Positions 25,773-34,523 of a stretch of 46,595 bases of DNA are shown here, in pieces. The notes below the pieces were generated by a model. That model worked only from the letters and a program-made list of their open reading frames with translations. It was not told the DNA's origin and searched no databases. The position numbers were made by a program, and so were the translations under genes. The stretch's first letter is position 1. Each line of letters begins with the position of its first letter. Location: the NCBI GenBank assembly GCA_016703325.1, contig JADJCH010000039.1, positions 1 to 46,595 on the forward strand. Reading direction: 5' to 3'. This stretch comes from Burkholderiales bacterium. GTDB lineage: Bacteria > Pseudomonadota > Gammaproteobacteria > Burkholderiales > Burkholderiaceae_C.

Positions 25773-26329
25773 GACTGAAGCTCCACCGTCGTGTTCGACG
25801 CACGGGCCAGGCGCAGGTGCACGCCGGCCTGGTAGAAGCCGGCCAGGGCCATCAGCGCCAGCCCCGGCAGCATCAGCGCCTGGGCGATCCACACCGGCCA
25901 GCCGAGGATGACGCTGGTCTCGCCGGACTCCTGCACCGTGAGCATGCCGGCGGCACCGCGCCACCACAACGCGGCACCCATCAGGCCGAACAGCAGGGAG
26001 CCGAAGGCATCCAGGCCATGGTTGGCAGCAGGGCTCAGGCGCTGGGTGAAGAAGTCCACCTTCACATCCCCGCCGGCCAGGTGGCAGTAGGCAAAGAAGC
26101 AGGCGCAGGCGAAGGCCGCGCTCATCTGCAGCAGCTCCACATCACCCGGTACCGGGCTGGCGGCCAGTTTGCGGCCGGTGATGCTGACGATGCTCATGGT
26201 GACCAGCAGGACAAACACCAGTCCGCCCACAATGGACAGCAGTTTGCTGAGTGCGAGCAGGGCGCGGCCTGCTGGGCCGAAGCCGGCCGGGGCGCCGGTG
26301 TCCTGGGCACCCGGTAGGGGTTCTTGCAT
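25769..26329 (-). CDS. TRAP transporter small permease subunit (DctQ family)
   Basis: A 186-residue protein with four transmembrane helices and the DctQ-type stretch SITGRKLAASPVPGDVELLQMSAAFACACFFAYCHLAGGDVKVDFF. It partners the large subunit encoded next, with which it overlaps by four bases. GGAGA precedes the ATG at 26329. A long N-terminal polar extension (about 25 residues) precedes the first helix. It is separated from the binding-protein gene by 147 bases holding strong hairpins. Confidence 0.9.
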   Translation of the reverse strand: MQEPLPGAQDTGAPAGFGPAGRALLALSKLLSIVGGLVFVLLVTMSIVSITGRKLAASPVPGDVELLQMSAAFACACFFAYCHLAGGDVKVDFFTQRLSPAANHGLDAFGSLLFGLMGAALWWRGAAGMLTVQESGETSVILGWPVWIAQALMLPGLALMALAGFYQAGVHLRLARASNTTVELQS

Positions 26330-26342
26330 GGGAAGTCTCCGG

Positions 26343-26412
26343 CACGCCGCGAGGCTGCGGCGTGACCTTCACGGTCAGAGAACCAGGCGGGTTGGCCGTT
26401 CGGCCACCCGCC
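26343..26412 (-). promoter_or_regulatory. intercistronic hairpins between TRAP binding-protein and permease genes
   Basis: Two strong stems lie here: CACGCCGC / GCGGCGTG with a 6-base loop (26343-26364) and GGCGGGTTGGCC / GGCCACCCGCC with one bulge and a 4-base loop (26386-26412). No T tract follows. Such hairpins after a solute-binding-protein gene usually protect the upstream message and lower permease expression; that role is inferred. Confidence 0.5.
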
Positions 26413-26476
26413 GGTGCGGGCCTGCAGCACAGGCCGGGAACCTGTGTCCCGCAGGGCTCCGGGCGGGTGCTTCAGC

Positions 26477-27517
26477 TCACTTGGCTGCAGTCTGGTGCTT
26501 GGCGATCAGCGCGCGGGCGTTGTCGTAGAGCTGTCGGCCGTTGTGGCCTTTGGCGCCGACCTCGGCGATCCAGCCGTCGATGATCGGCTGGCCGGCCTTC
26601 TTCCAGTGGGCGAGTTCGGCCGCCGGGATGACGTTGGTGGTGTTCTTCGCGGTGAGCTTCTTGCCCTCGGCGTCTGCGGCCAGGAAGACCTTGCCGATGT
26701 GGCCGGAGAAGGCCTGGCCGCTGTTGGCGTCGATCACCTTCTTCAGCTCGGGGCTGAGGCCTTCGTACCTGGCCTTGTTCATCACGAACATGAAGGTGGA
26801 GGTGTAGAAGGCGGGCTCGGCCGGATCGGTCTCGGAGTGGTACTTGACGATCTCCTGGATCTTCACCGACGGCACCACCTCGTAGGGCACCACCGCGCCG
26901 TCGATCACACCCTTGGCCAGGGACTCGCTGACGGCGGGCACCGGCATGGCCACCGGTGTGGCGCCCAGTGCAGCGAGGAACTTGTTGGTCTGGCGGGTGG
27001 GGGCGCGCACCTTCAGGCCCTTCAGGTCGGCCAGGGTGTTGACCGGCTTGCCCCGCATGTGGAACACGCCGTCGCCGTGCACGTGGAAGGCCAGCGGCTT
27101 GACGTCCTTGAACTCGGCCGTGTCGTGGGCCTGGATGTAGTCCCACAGCGCCTTGCTGGTGGCCTCCGGGTTCTGCATCATGAACGGCAGCTCGAACACC
27201 TCGGTCAGCGGGAAGCGCCCGGCGGTGTAGCCCGGCAGGGACCAGATCACGTCCACCACACCGTCGCGCACCTGGTCGAACAGCTGCGGCGGCGTGCCGC
27301 CGAGCTGCATCGACGGGTAGATCTGGCACTTCAGCTTGTTGGCAGACTCCTTGGCGATCTTGTCGCACCAGGGCTGAATGAACATGGTGTTGGCATAGGA
27401 GCCGGCCGGCAGGAAGTGGTGCACCTTCAGGGTGACGGCTTCCTGGGCCTGGGCGCCCCCGCTGAACAGGCCGGTCAGGGCCAGGCCGAGCAGGCTGCGG
27501 CGAGCAAAACGGATCAT
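26477..27517 (-). CDS. TRAP transporter substrate-binding protein (DctP family)
   Basis: A 346-residue periplasmic binding protein with a Sec signal peptide (RFARRSLLGLALTGLFSGGAQA, cleaved near residue 24). The mature part starts with VTLKVHHFLPAGSYAN and contains KGLKVRAPTRQTNKFLAALGATPVAMP; Arg in KVRAP is the residue that binds the substrate carboxylate in the family. The ATG at 27517 has GAGGAGA before it. It is the first gene of the leftward tannase/gallate operon and diverges from a LysR regulator across 149 bases. Confidence 0.92.
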   Translation of the reverse strand: MIRFARRSLLGLALTGLFSGGAQAQEAVTLKVHHFLPAGSYANTMFIQPWCDKIAKESANKLKCQIYPSMQLGGTPPQLFDQVRDGVVDVIWSLPGYTAGRFPLTEVFELPFMMQNPEATSKALWDYIQAHDTAEFKDVKPLAFHVHGDGVFHMRGKPVNTLADLKGLKVRAPTRQTNKFLAALGATPVAMPVPAVSESLAKGVIDGAVVPYEVVPSVKIQEIVKYHSETDPAEPAFYTSTFMFVMNKARYEGLSPELKKVIDANSGQAFSGHIGKVFLAADAEGKKLTAKNTTNVIPAAELAHWKKAGQPIIDGWIAEVGAKGHNGRQLYDNARALIAKHQTAAK

Positions 27518-27640
27518 GTGAGTCTCCTCGTTGGACGGTGCGAAGACCTTGGTGGACCAGGGTTGATACAGCGCAAGGACAACGGGAGCGGAGTCTAGGA
27601 AGCGAAGCTCCCGGCCAGAAGATGCCGCAACCGTGCATGC

Positions 27641-27657
27641 GATAACCATTGGTTATC
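27641..27657. promoter_or_regulatory. perfect palindrome, LysR-type operator
   Basis: GATAACCA-T-TGGTTATC is a perfect inverted repeat with a one-base centre and contains a T-N11-A core (TAACC...GGTTA). It lies ten bases before the ATG of the LysR gene and about 125 bases upstream of the divergent TRAP operon, the usual place for a LysR recognition site serving both directions. Confidence 0.75.
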
Positions 27658-27666
27658 ATCGGCCGC

Positions 27667-28605
27667 ATGAAACTGTCTTCCCTCAACGCACTGATCGCCG
27701 CGGTGGAGGAGGGCAGCCTGCGCAGTGCGGCGCGCCGGGTGGGCTTGTCCCAGCCGGCGTTGACCAAGCTGGTGCGTGAGCTGGAGCGGGAGCTGTCGAC
27801 GCGGCTGCTGGAGCGTTCCTCCACCGGCGTGATCCCCACCGCGCAGGGCCGGGTGCTGTACGAGCGCGCCCGCGCCGCCACCCGGGAGCTGGACCATGCG
27901 GTGGAGCAGATCGAGCAGCTGGGCGGGCGCATGGTGGGTGAGCTCAGCATCGGCGCGGTGCCGCTGGCGGTGCTGCTGCTGGTGCCGGAGGCGCTGCGCA
28001 CCTTCGGGCAGGAGTTCCCGCACATCGGCCTGCGCATCCTGGAGGAGCTCTACATCGCCCAGCTCACCAACCTGCGCACCGGGGTGGTGGACGTGGCGCT
28101 GGGGCCGATTCCGCCCGGGCTGACGCCGGGTGAATTCCATGTCGAGCCGCTGATGCCGGCCTCCATGGTGGTGGTGTGTCGCCGCGGCAGCCGCTGGGCA
28201 CGCTGCCGCAGCCTGGAGGAGCTGGCCGAGGCGCGCTGGGTCTACACCAGCGTGGGCGGCTCCACCGGCTATGCCGCGATGCTCTTCACCGCCCATGGCC
28301 TGGTGCCGCCACCGGCGGCGGCGGTGGTCAACTCCACGCTGGGCCTGCTGTCGCTGATCGGCAGCAGCGACCATGTGGGCCTGATGCCGCAGGCCATCAT
28401 GGCCCACCCGCTGGCGGGCCAGTTCCTGCAGGTGATTCCCGTCAGCGACGGCGGCCTGCAGTTGAGCATCGGCGCCATCACCAAGCCCGACACCCTGCTC
28501 AAGCCAGCGGTGCGGCATTTCCTGGCCCACCTGCACCGGGCGGCGCACCAGGTCTCGCGCAACGGGCTGGAGCCGGGAGAGGGTCCAGGCCCCCGAGTGT
28601 CCTGA
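27667..28605 (+). CDS. LysR family regulator of the TRAP/gallate operon
   Basis: A 312-residue LysR-type regulator: an N-terminal winged HTH (LNALIAAVEEGSLRSAARRVGLSQPALTKLVRELERELSTRLLERS, about 5-55), a linker helix and an effector domain (about 95-300). The start is ATG 27667; the frame is open upstream but the operator palindrome lies there. Divergence from the TRAP-gallate dioxygenase-tannase operon and the shared palindrome make it the likely regulator of that operon; gallate or a related compound is the inferred inducer. Confidence 0.88.
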   Translation: MKLSSLNALIAAVEEGSLRSAARRVGLSQPALTKLVRELERELSTRLLERSSTGVIPTAQGRVLYERARAATRELDHAVEQIEQLGGRMVGELSIGAVPLAVLLLVPEALRTFGQEFPHIGLRILEELYIAQLTNLRTGVVDVALGPIPPGLTPGEFHVEPLMPASMVVVCRRGSRWARCRSLEELAEARWVYTSVGGSTGYAAMLFTAHGLVPPPAAAVVNSTLGLLSLIGSSDHVGLMPQAIMAHPLAGQFLQVIPVSDGGLQLSIGAITKPDTLLKPAVRHFLAHLHRAAHQVSRNGLEPGEGPGPRVS

Positions 28606-28644
28606 CCCTCATCTCCAGTTCCTGACGGCAATGAGGGGCGGCAC

Positions 28645-28672
28645 CGTCATTCCCGCGAAGGCGGGAATCCAG
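28645..28672. repeat. REP-like palindromic repeat, copy 1
   Basis: A 28-bp element (CGTCATTCCCGCGAAG... to ...GGGAATCCAG) folding as ATTCCCGC / GCGGGAAT with a 4-base loop. It recurs 61 bases downstream. Elements of this sequence type are scattered between genes in many proteobacteria. Confidence 0.85.
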
Positions 28673-28705
28673 TTCGACCCCTCCGACGGCTGCAGACGCC
28701 ATCGA

Positions 28706-28733
28706 CGTCATTTCCGCGAAGGCGGGAATCCAG
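28706..28733. repeat. REP-like palindromic repeat, copy 2, overlapping the end of a LysR gene
   Basis: The second copy of the same 28-bp element differs by one base (CATTTCC for CATTCCC). It overlaps the 3' end of the leftward LysR gene and supplies its last residues (GFPPSRK) and its TGA. Confidence 0.85.
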
Positions 28734-29688
28734 CGGTTCGGTTCACATCCAGGTGCGCAGGGGCGCTCGCGCCCCGGGCCTTCCTGCGCGCGGCGGGCTG
28801 CCCGTCCGCCTCACAGGCCTGGCGCACCGCCTCGCACAGGCGGGCCAGGTCGGCGCTGCTGTCCGACTGGCGAGTCGTCATCAGCATCGGCGACACCACG
28901 CCACCATCGCTGACGGGGCGGTAGACCACGTCGTCGCGCTTGAGGCGCTGCACCGAGCGCGGCACCAGGGACACACCGATGCCCGCGGCCACCAGCCCGA
29001 CCGCCGTCTGCAGGCCGTTGGTCTCGAAGGTGCGGGTGGCCGGGCAGCCGCGCACGCGGAACTGCGCCAGCACCTGGTCGGCAAAGCTGGGCCGCGGCTG
29101 GGCGGGGTAGAGGATGACGGTCTGGGCGGCCAGCTCCGCCAGCGACAGCGTGCGCTGCGCCGCCAGCTCGCCGCCGGCGGGCAGCACCGCCACCAGCGGT
29201 TCTTCCTCGATCAGCGTGTTCACCAGGCCCTCGGCCTCGATGGCCACGCGGCCGAAGCCCACGTCAATGCGCCGCGCCTGCAGTGCCTCGGCCTGCTGCA
29301 CGGAGGTGAGCTCCGACAGCGTGACGTCGATGTCCGGATGTTCGGCCATGAAACCCTGGATGGCCTTGGGCAGCGCGCCATAGAGCATCGAGGGCACGAA
29401 GCCCACGCCGATCCAGCGCCGCCGCCCCTCGCCCAGGCGCTGGGTGGCCCGGGCCACCTCCTGCACCCGCGCCAGGATCTGGCTGGACTGCTCGTAGAAG
29501 AAGGCCCCGGCGCGGGTCAGCGCCAGCGGGCGGGCGCTGCGGTCGATCAGCAGCACCCCCAGTTCATCCTCCAGCTGCTGGATCTGGCGCGACAGCGGCG
29601 GCTGGGCGATGTGCAGTTGCTCGGCGGCGCGGGTGAAGTTGAGCGTCTCGGCGAGCGCCTCGAAATAGCGCAGATGTCGAAGTTCCAA
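28708..29688 (-). CDS. LysR family regulator, BenM/CatM-like
   Basis: A LysR-type regulator of 326 residues from TTG 29688. It starts LELRHLRYFEALAETLNFTRAAEQLHIAQPPLSRQIQQLEDELG, the N-terminus typical of the BenM/CatM/CatR group, followed by GFVPSMLYGALPKAI, RRIDVGFGR and GLVAAGIGVSLVP, also typical. That group responds to muconate, benzoate or chloromuconates and binds ATAC-N7-GTAT, a copy of which lies immediately upstream. GTGAGG precedes the TTG; a GTG at 29733 would extend the protein by 15 residues but without a ribosome site. The C-terminal tail after about residue 300 is Ala/Arg-rich and its last residues come from a REP-like repeat. It is divergent from the ABC importer and meta-pathway genes, its probable targets. 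Confidence 0.85.
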   Translation of the reverse strand: MELRHLRYFEALAETLNFTRAAEQLHIAQPPLSRQIQQLEDELGVLLIDRSARPLALTRAGAFFYEQSSQILARVQEVARATQRLGEGRRRWIGVGFVPSMLYGALPKAIQGFMAEHPDIDVTLSELTSVQQAEALQARRIDVGFGRVAIEAEGLVNTLIEEEPLVAVLPAGGELAAQRTLSLAELAAQTVILYPAQPRPSFADQVLAQFRVRGCPATRTFETNGLQTAVGLVAAGIGVSLVPRSVQRLKRDDVVYRPVSDGGVVSPMLMTTRQSDSSADLARLCEAVRQACEADGQPAARRKARGASAPAHLDVNRTAGFPPSRK

Positions 29689-29690
29689 CG

Positions 29691-29705
29691 ATACCTCACA
29701 GGTAT
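29691..29705. promoter_or_regulatory. ATAC-N7-GTAT operator for the BenM/CatM-like regulator
   Basis: ATACCT-CAC-AGGTAT is a perfect palindrome with the exact ATAC-N7-GTAT form (T-N11-A) bound by BenM, CatM, CatR and ClcR. It sits in the 112 bases between the divergent LysR and ABC genes, and abuts and partly covers the ribosome site of the LysR gene itself. A further short dyad CCAA-N6-TTGG at 29716-29729, towards the ABC gene, may be the activation site. Confidence 0.75.
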
Positions 29706-29800
29706 GGTGAGAGAGCCAAACGATATTGGACACCCCCGGAAGGCCGATGGGAAGATGAATTCATGCCGGGCCGATGAGCCGGTTCCTGAGGAGACACGAG

Positions 29801-31090
29801 ATGAGCTACGAGCCGAATGCCCCGATATCCCGCCGCCGCCTGCTGCAGGCCGCCCCAGCCGCCGCCGCATCCGCTGCGTCGCTGCATGCTCCCTGGGTAT
29901 GGGGGCAGGGTGCCGGCACGATCAAGATCGGCTACGTCAGCCCGCTCACCGGCCCGCTGGCCGCCTTTGCCGAGCCGGACAAGTTCACCCTCGAACAGGT
30001 CAGGAAGGCCACCGCCGGCGGCATCGTGCTGGGCGGCAGGAAGTACGCGGTGGAGATCGTCTACAAGGACTCGCAGTCCAACCCCAACAAGGCCGGCTCC
30101 GCCGCGGCCGAACTGATCACCCGCGACAAGGTGGACCTGGTGATCGCCTCGGCCACCCCCGCCACGGTGAACCCGGTGGCTGACCAGTGCGAGCTCAACG
30201 GTGTGCCTTGCATCACCAACGACGCGCCCTGGCAGCCCTGGTTCTTCGGCCGCAAGGGCGATCCGAAGAAGGGCTTCGAGTGGACCTACCACTTCTTCTG
30301 GGGCCTGGAGGACATCATCGGCGCCTTCGCCGGCGTGTGGAGCCAGTTGGGCAGCAACAAGACGGTGGGCGCGCTGTGGCCCAACGACGAGGACGGCAAC
30401 GCCTGGGGCGACGCCCAGATTGGCTTCCCGCCGACGCTGGCCGCCAAGGGCTTCAAGGTGGTGGACCGCGGCCGCTTCCAGTCGCCCATCAACGACTTCT
30501 CCAGCTTCATCGCCGAGTTCAAGAAGCGCAACGTCGAGATCGTCACCGGCGTGGTGCCGCCGCCGGACTTCGCCAACTTCTGGAACCAGGCCGGCCAGCA
30601 GGGCTTCAAGCCGAAGGCTGTCACTGTGGCCAAGGCCACCGAGTTCCCGGCTGCGATCGCTGCCTTCGGGGACCGCGCCGAGGGTCTGACGGTCGAGCTG
30701 ATGTGGAGCCCGGGGCACCCGTTCAAGTCGACCCTGACTGGCCTGTCCTCCAGGGACCTGGCTGCGGCCTACACCGCCGCCACCGGCCGGCCCTGGATGG
30801 TCACGCTGGGCTTCAAGCAGGCGCTGTTCGAGGTGGCGCTGGACGTGCTCAAGCGCGCCAAGGAGCGTAGCCCGGAGGCCATCCGGGATGCGATCGCCGG
30901 CACCAACCTGGCGACCACCGTCGGCCCCATCAACTTCAAGACCGGCCCGGTGCCCAACGTCAGCAAGACGCCGCTGGTGGTGGGCCAGTGGAAGAAGGCG
31001 GGCAAGGGCCACGAGCTGCTGATCGTGGACAACACCCTGGCGCCGAGCATCCCGAAACAGGCCGCCGTCGAGGCGATCAAGTACGCCTGA
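29801..31090 (+). CDS. ABC transporter substrate-binding protein (HAAT/LivK type)
   Basis: A 429-residue periplasmic binding protein of the branched-chain-amino-acid-type (HAAT) group. The N-terminus ISRRRLLQAAPAAAASAASLHAPWVWG resembles a Tat signal (R-R-R-L-L) before the mature start TIKIGYVSPLTGPLAAFAE. GAGGAGACACGAG precedes the ATG; an upstream in-frame ATG at 29774 is less likely. It opens a rightward operon with two ATPases, two permeases and catechol dioxygenase. HAAT systems beside aromatic pathways typically import aromatic acids or phenolics; the ligand here is unknown. Confidence 0.9.
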   Translation: MSYEPNAPISRRRLLQAAPAAAASAASLHAPWVWGQGAGTIKIGYVSPLTGPLAAFAEPDKFTLEQVRKATAGGIVLGGRKYAVEIVYKDSQSNPNKAGSAAAELITRDKVDLVIASATPATVNPVADQCELNGVPCITNDAPWQPWFFGRKGDPKKGFEWTYHFFWGLEDIIGAFAGVWSQLGSNKTVGALWPNDEDGNAWGDAQIGFPPTLAAKGFKVVDRGRFQSPINDFSSFIAEFKKRNVEIVTGVVPPPDFANFWNQAGQQGFKPKAVTVAKATEFPAAIAAFGDRAEGLTVELMWSPGHPFKSTLTGLSSRDLAAAYTAATGRPWMVTLGFKQALFEVALDVLKRAKERSPEAIRDAIAGTNLATTVGPINFKTGPVPNVSKTPLVVGQWKKAGKGHELLIVDNTLAPSIPKQAAVEAIKYA

Positions 31091-31106
31091 TGCACCCCGA
31101 GACCTC

Positions 31107-31831
<725 letters not shown>

Positions 31832-31835
<4 letters not shown>

Positions 31836-32536
31836 GCCAGCCGCTGGTTGAAACCACCGGGCTGACCGCCCACTACGGCGACGCGCAGGCGCTCTACGGC
31901 ATCGACTTCCGGTTGATGCCGGGGGAGCTGCTGGCCATCATCGGCGCCAACGGTGCGGGCAAGAGCACCTTCCTGAAGTCGCTCACCGGGCTGGTGCCGG
32001 TCCAGCGCGCGTCGGTGCGCTTCCAGGGCCAGGCCATCGGCGGGCTGCCGCCCGGTGAGATCGTGCGGCGCGGGCTGGCGATGGTGCCGGAGGGCCGGCG
32101 GCTCTTCCCCAGCCTCAGCGTCGAGGAGAACCTGCTGATGGGCGCGCTGGCCCAGCGTTCCGGGCCATGGAACCTGAAGCGGCTGTTCGGCATGTTCCCG
32201 ATCCTGGAGGAGAAACGCCGCAACCCCTCCGGTGCGCTGTCGGGCGGCCAGCAGCAGATGGTGGCCATCGGTCGCGCGCTGATGAGCAACCCGCAGGTGC
32301 TGCTGTGCGACGAGCTGTCGCTGGGGCTGGCGCCCATCATCATCCGCGAGATCTATGCCGCGCTGCCCACCATCGCGGCCGAGGGCATGAGCATCGTGGT
32401 GGTGGAGCAGGACGTCAGCCTCGCGCAGAGCGTGTCGCAGCGCGTCTACTGCTTTCAGGAAGGGCGAGTCTCGCTGGAAGGTGAGAGCCGACGGCTCAGC
32501 CGCGAGCAGATCAGCCAGGCCTACTTTGGCGTTTGA
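31832..32536 (+). CDS. ABC transporter ATP-binding protein (LivF type)
   Basis: A 234-residue ATPase with Walker A GANGAGKST, the canonical signature LSGGQQQMVAIGRAL and Walker B LLCDELSLGLAP, ending in EQDVSLAQSVSQRVYCFQEGRV. With the LivG-type subunit it forms the heterodimeric motor of the importer. Start overlaps the upstream stop (ATGA); the permease gene starts 15 bases after its stop. Confidence 0.93.
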
Positions 32537-32551
32537 AGCCGCAGGTTCACC

Positions 32552-33409
32552 ATGTTTGAAGTCCTCATCCAGGGCCTGCTGCTCGGCGGCCTGTACTGTC
32601 TGTTTGCCCAGGGGCTGTCGGTGATGTTCGGCGTCATGCGCCTGACCAACATCGCCCAGGGCGATTTCATCGTCATGGCGGCCTTTGCTGCGATCGCCCT
32701 GTCCAGCGCCATCGGCGGTGGTGCCTTCTGGGTGGCGCTGCTGCTGTTGCCACTGAGCTTCGGCGTCGGCTGGCTGCTGCAGCGCCAGGTGCTCAACAGC
32801 ACGCTGGGGCGCGACCCGCTGCCTTCGCTGGTGGTGACCTTCGGCCTGTCGATCGTGGTGCAGAACGCGCTGCAGGAGGTCTTTTCGGCCGACCCGCGTT
32901 CACTGCCCACCGATGGGCTCAACACCCAGAGCTTCGATCTGGCGGGCCTGACCATCGGTGTCTTGCCGCTGCTGATCCTGGTCGCGGCCGTGTTCAGCAC
33001 GCTGGCGCTGCAGCTGATCTTCGAGCGCACGGCACTGGGCCGCTCCTTCCGCGCGGTGTCGGACGACCGCGACATCGCCCAGCTGATGGGGCTGGATGCG
33101 AACCGGGTGTTTGCCCTGGCCACTGGCCTGGCCTTCGTGCTGATCGCACTGGCCGGCCTCTTCCAGGGCATGCGCACCACGGTGGCGCCGGCCGACGGGC
33201 CGATGCTGCTGATCTTTGCCTTCGAGGCCGTGATCATCGGCGGCATGGGCTCCTTCTGGGGCACCTTCATCGGTGCGGCGGTGCTGGGGGTGACCCAGCA
33301 GATCGGTTTCACCTTCGACCCCGGCTGGGGCCTGTGGTTTGGCCACCTGGTGTTCCTGGCCGTGCTGGTGGTGCGGCCGCAGGGACTGTTCCCCAAGACC
33401 CAAGGCTGA
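32552..33409 (+). CDS. ABC transporter permease (LivH type)
   Basis: A 285-residue inner-membrane protein with about eight hydrophobic segments and the LivH hallmarks LLGGLYCLFAQGLSVMFGVMRLTNIAQGDF near the start and FEAVIIGGMGSFWGTFIGA near the end (EAA-type loop). It forms half of the translocation channel with the LivM-type subunit encoded next. Confidence 0.92.
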   Translation: MFEVLIQGLLLGGLYCLFAQGLSVMFGVMRLTNIAQGDFIVMAAFAAIALSSAIGGGAFWVALLLLPLSFGVGWLLQRQVLNSTLGRDPLPSLVVTFGLSIVVQNALQEVFSADPRSLPTDGLNTQSFDLAGLTIGVLPLLILVAAVFSTLALQLIFERTALGRSFRAVSDDRDIAQLMGLDANRVFALATGLAFVLIALAGLFQGMRTTVAPADGPMLLIFAFEAVIIGGMGSFWGTFIGAAVLGVTQQIGFTFDPGWGLWFGHLVFLAVLVVRPQGLFPKTQG

Positions 33410-33424
33410 CCGAGGCACATCGAG

Positions 33425-34495
33425 ATGACCACGACTTCCTTTCAGGTGATCCGCAGCAGCCGCAGCAGCACGCTGGCGCTGATCGGCGCGGCCGTGTGGC
33501 TGGTGTTTTCCGCCTTGCTGCCGCTGTGGGGCGACACCGCGCTGCTGCGCGAGTTCGTCGAGTTCTCCTGCTACTTCATCTTCGCGATGATGTGGAACCT
33601 GCTGGCCGGCTATGGCGGCATGGTCTCGGTGGGGCAGCAGGCCTTCTTCGGCCTGGGCGGCTACGTGATGCTGGCGCTGGGCAACTTCTGGGGCGTCAAT
33701 CCCTTCGTTGCCATCCCGCTGGCGGCACTGGCCACCGCGGTGGTGGCGGTGCCGGTGTCCTGGATCGCCTTCCGGCTGCAGGGCGGCTACTTCGCCATCG
33801 GCACCTGGGTGATCGCCGAGGTGTTCCGCCTGACCATCGCCAACATCCCGGCGGTGGGCGGCGGCTCGGGCACCAGCCTGACCGCGCTGCGCGGCATCGA
33901 CCGCACGCTGCGCATGAACGTGACCTACTGGATCGCGCTGGCCTGCGTGGCCGCCTGCATCGGTGGGGTCTACCTCTTCCTGCGCAGCAAGGAGGGGCTG
34001 GCGCTGCAGGCCATTCGCGACAACGAGCGGGCCGCCGAGAGCCAGGGCATCGCGGTGGGCCGCATGAAGCTGATGGTGTATGTGGTCGCTGCGCTGGGCT
34101 GCGGCCTGGCCGGGGCGCTGTACTTCGTGGGCAACATCCGCATCAGCCCGGACGCCGCCTTCGGCGTCAACTGGACGGCCTTTGCGATCTTCATCGTCGT
34201 GATCGGCGGCATCGGCCGCATCGAGGGGCCGATGGTCGGCGCGGTGCTGTTCTGGCTGCTGAACAAATTCTTTGCCGACTACGGCACCTGGTACCAGATG
34301 GGCCTGGGCCTGCTGGCGGTGGTGGTGGTCATGCGCTTCAAGCAGGGCCTGTGGGGTTGGGTGCACAGCCGCTGGGGGCTGACGCTGTTCCCCACGCAGC
34401 GGCTGCTGCGGCTGACGTCCCCGGCCACCCCCAACCCGATACCCGCTTCCACAGCCACCCCCGCCACCCCTGTGGTCGGTGCGGCCCAGGCCTGA
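33425..34495 (+). CDS. ABC transporter permease (LivM type)
   Basis: A 356-residue inner-membrane protein with a longer N-terminus than LivH and the LivM hallmarks MMWNLLAGYGGMVSVGQQAFFGLGGY, LQGGYFAIGTWVIAEVFRL, ALQAIRDNERAAESQGI and VIGGIGRIEGPMVGAVLF. The last 30 residues are a Pro/Thr/Ala-rich tail of low complexity. It is 28 bases upstream of the catechol dioxygenase gene, so transporter and pathway are probably cotranscribed. Confidence 0.92.
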   Translation: MTTTSFQVIRSSRSSTLALIGAAVWLVFSALLPLWGDTALLREFVEFSCYFIFAMMWNLLAGYGGMVSVGQQAFFGLGGYVMLALGNFWGVNPFVAIPLAALATAVVAVPVSWIAFRLQGGYFAIGTWVIAEVFRLTIANIPAVGGGSGTSLTALRGIDRTLRMNVTYWIALACVAACIGGVYLFLRSKEGLALQAIRDNERAAESQGIAVGRMKLMVYVVAALGCGLAGALYFVGNIRISPDAAFGVNWTAFAIFIVVIGGIGRIEGPMVGAVLFWLLNKFFADYGTWYQMGLGLLAVVVVMRFKQGLWGWVHSRWGLTLFPTQRLLRLTSPATPNPIPASTATPATPVVGAAQA

Positions 34496-34505
34496 CCGGT
34501 TTTTT
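34474..34505 (+). terminator. weak terminator-like hairpin at the livM/dioxygenase junction
   Basis: GGTC ... GACC (34474-34497) with an inner GGCC/GGCC pairing is followed by six T residues (34500-34505). It overlaps the LivM-type stop and ends before the dioxygenase ribosome site. It might lower read-through into the pathway genes; the stem has internal mismatches. Confidence 0.3.
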
Positions 34506-34523
34506 CAACGAAGGAGACATGAC

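Noticed and set aside
29689..29800. Sigma-54 promoter before the ABC importer
   Set aside because: No GG-N10-GC pair with flanking consensus could be found; control by the LysR site is better supported.
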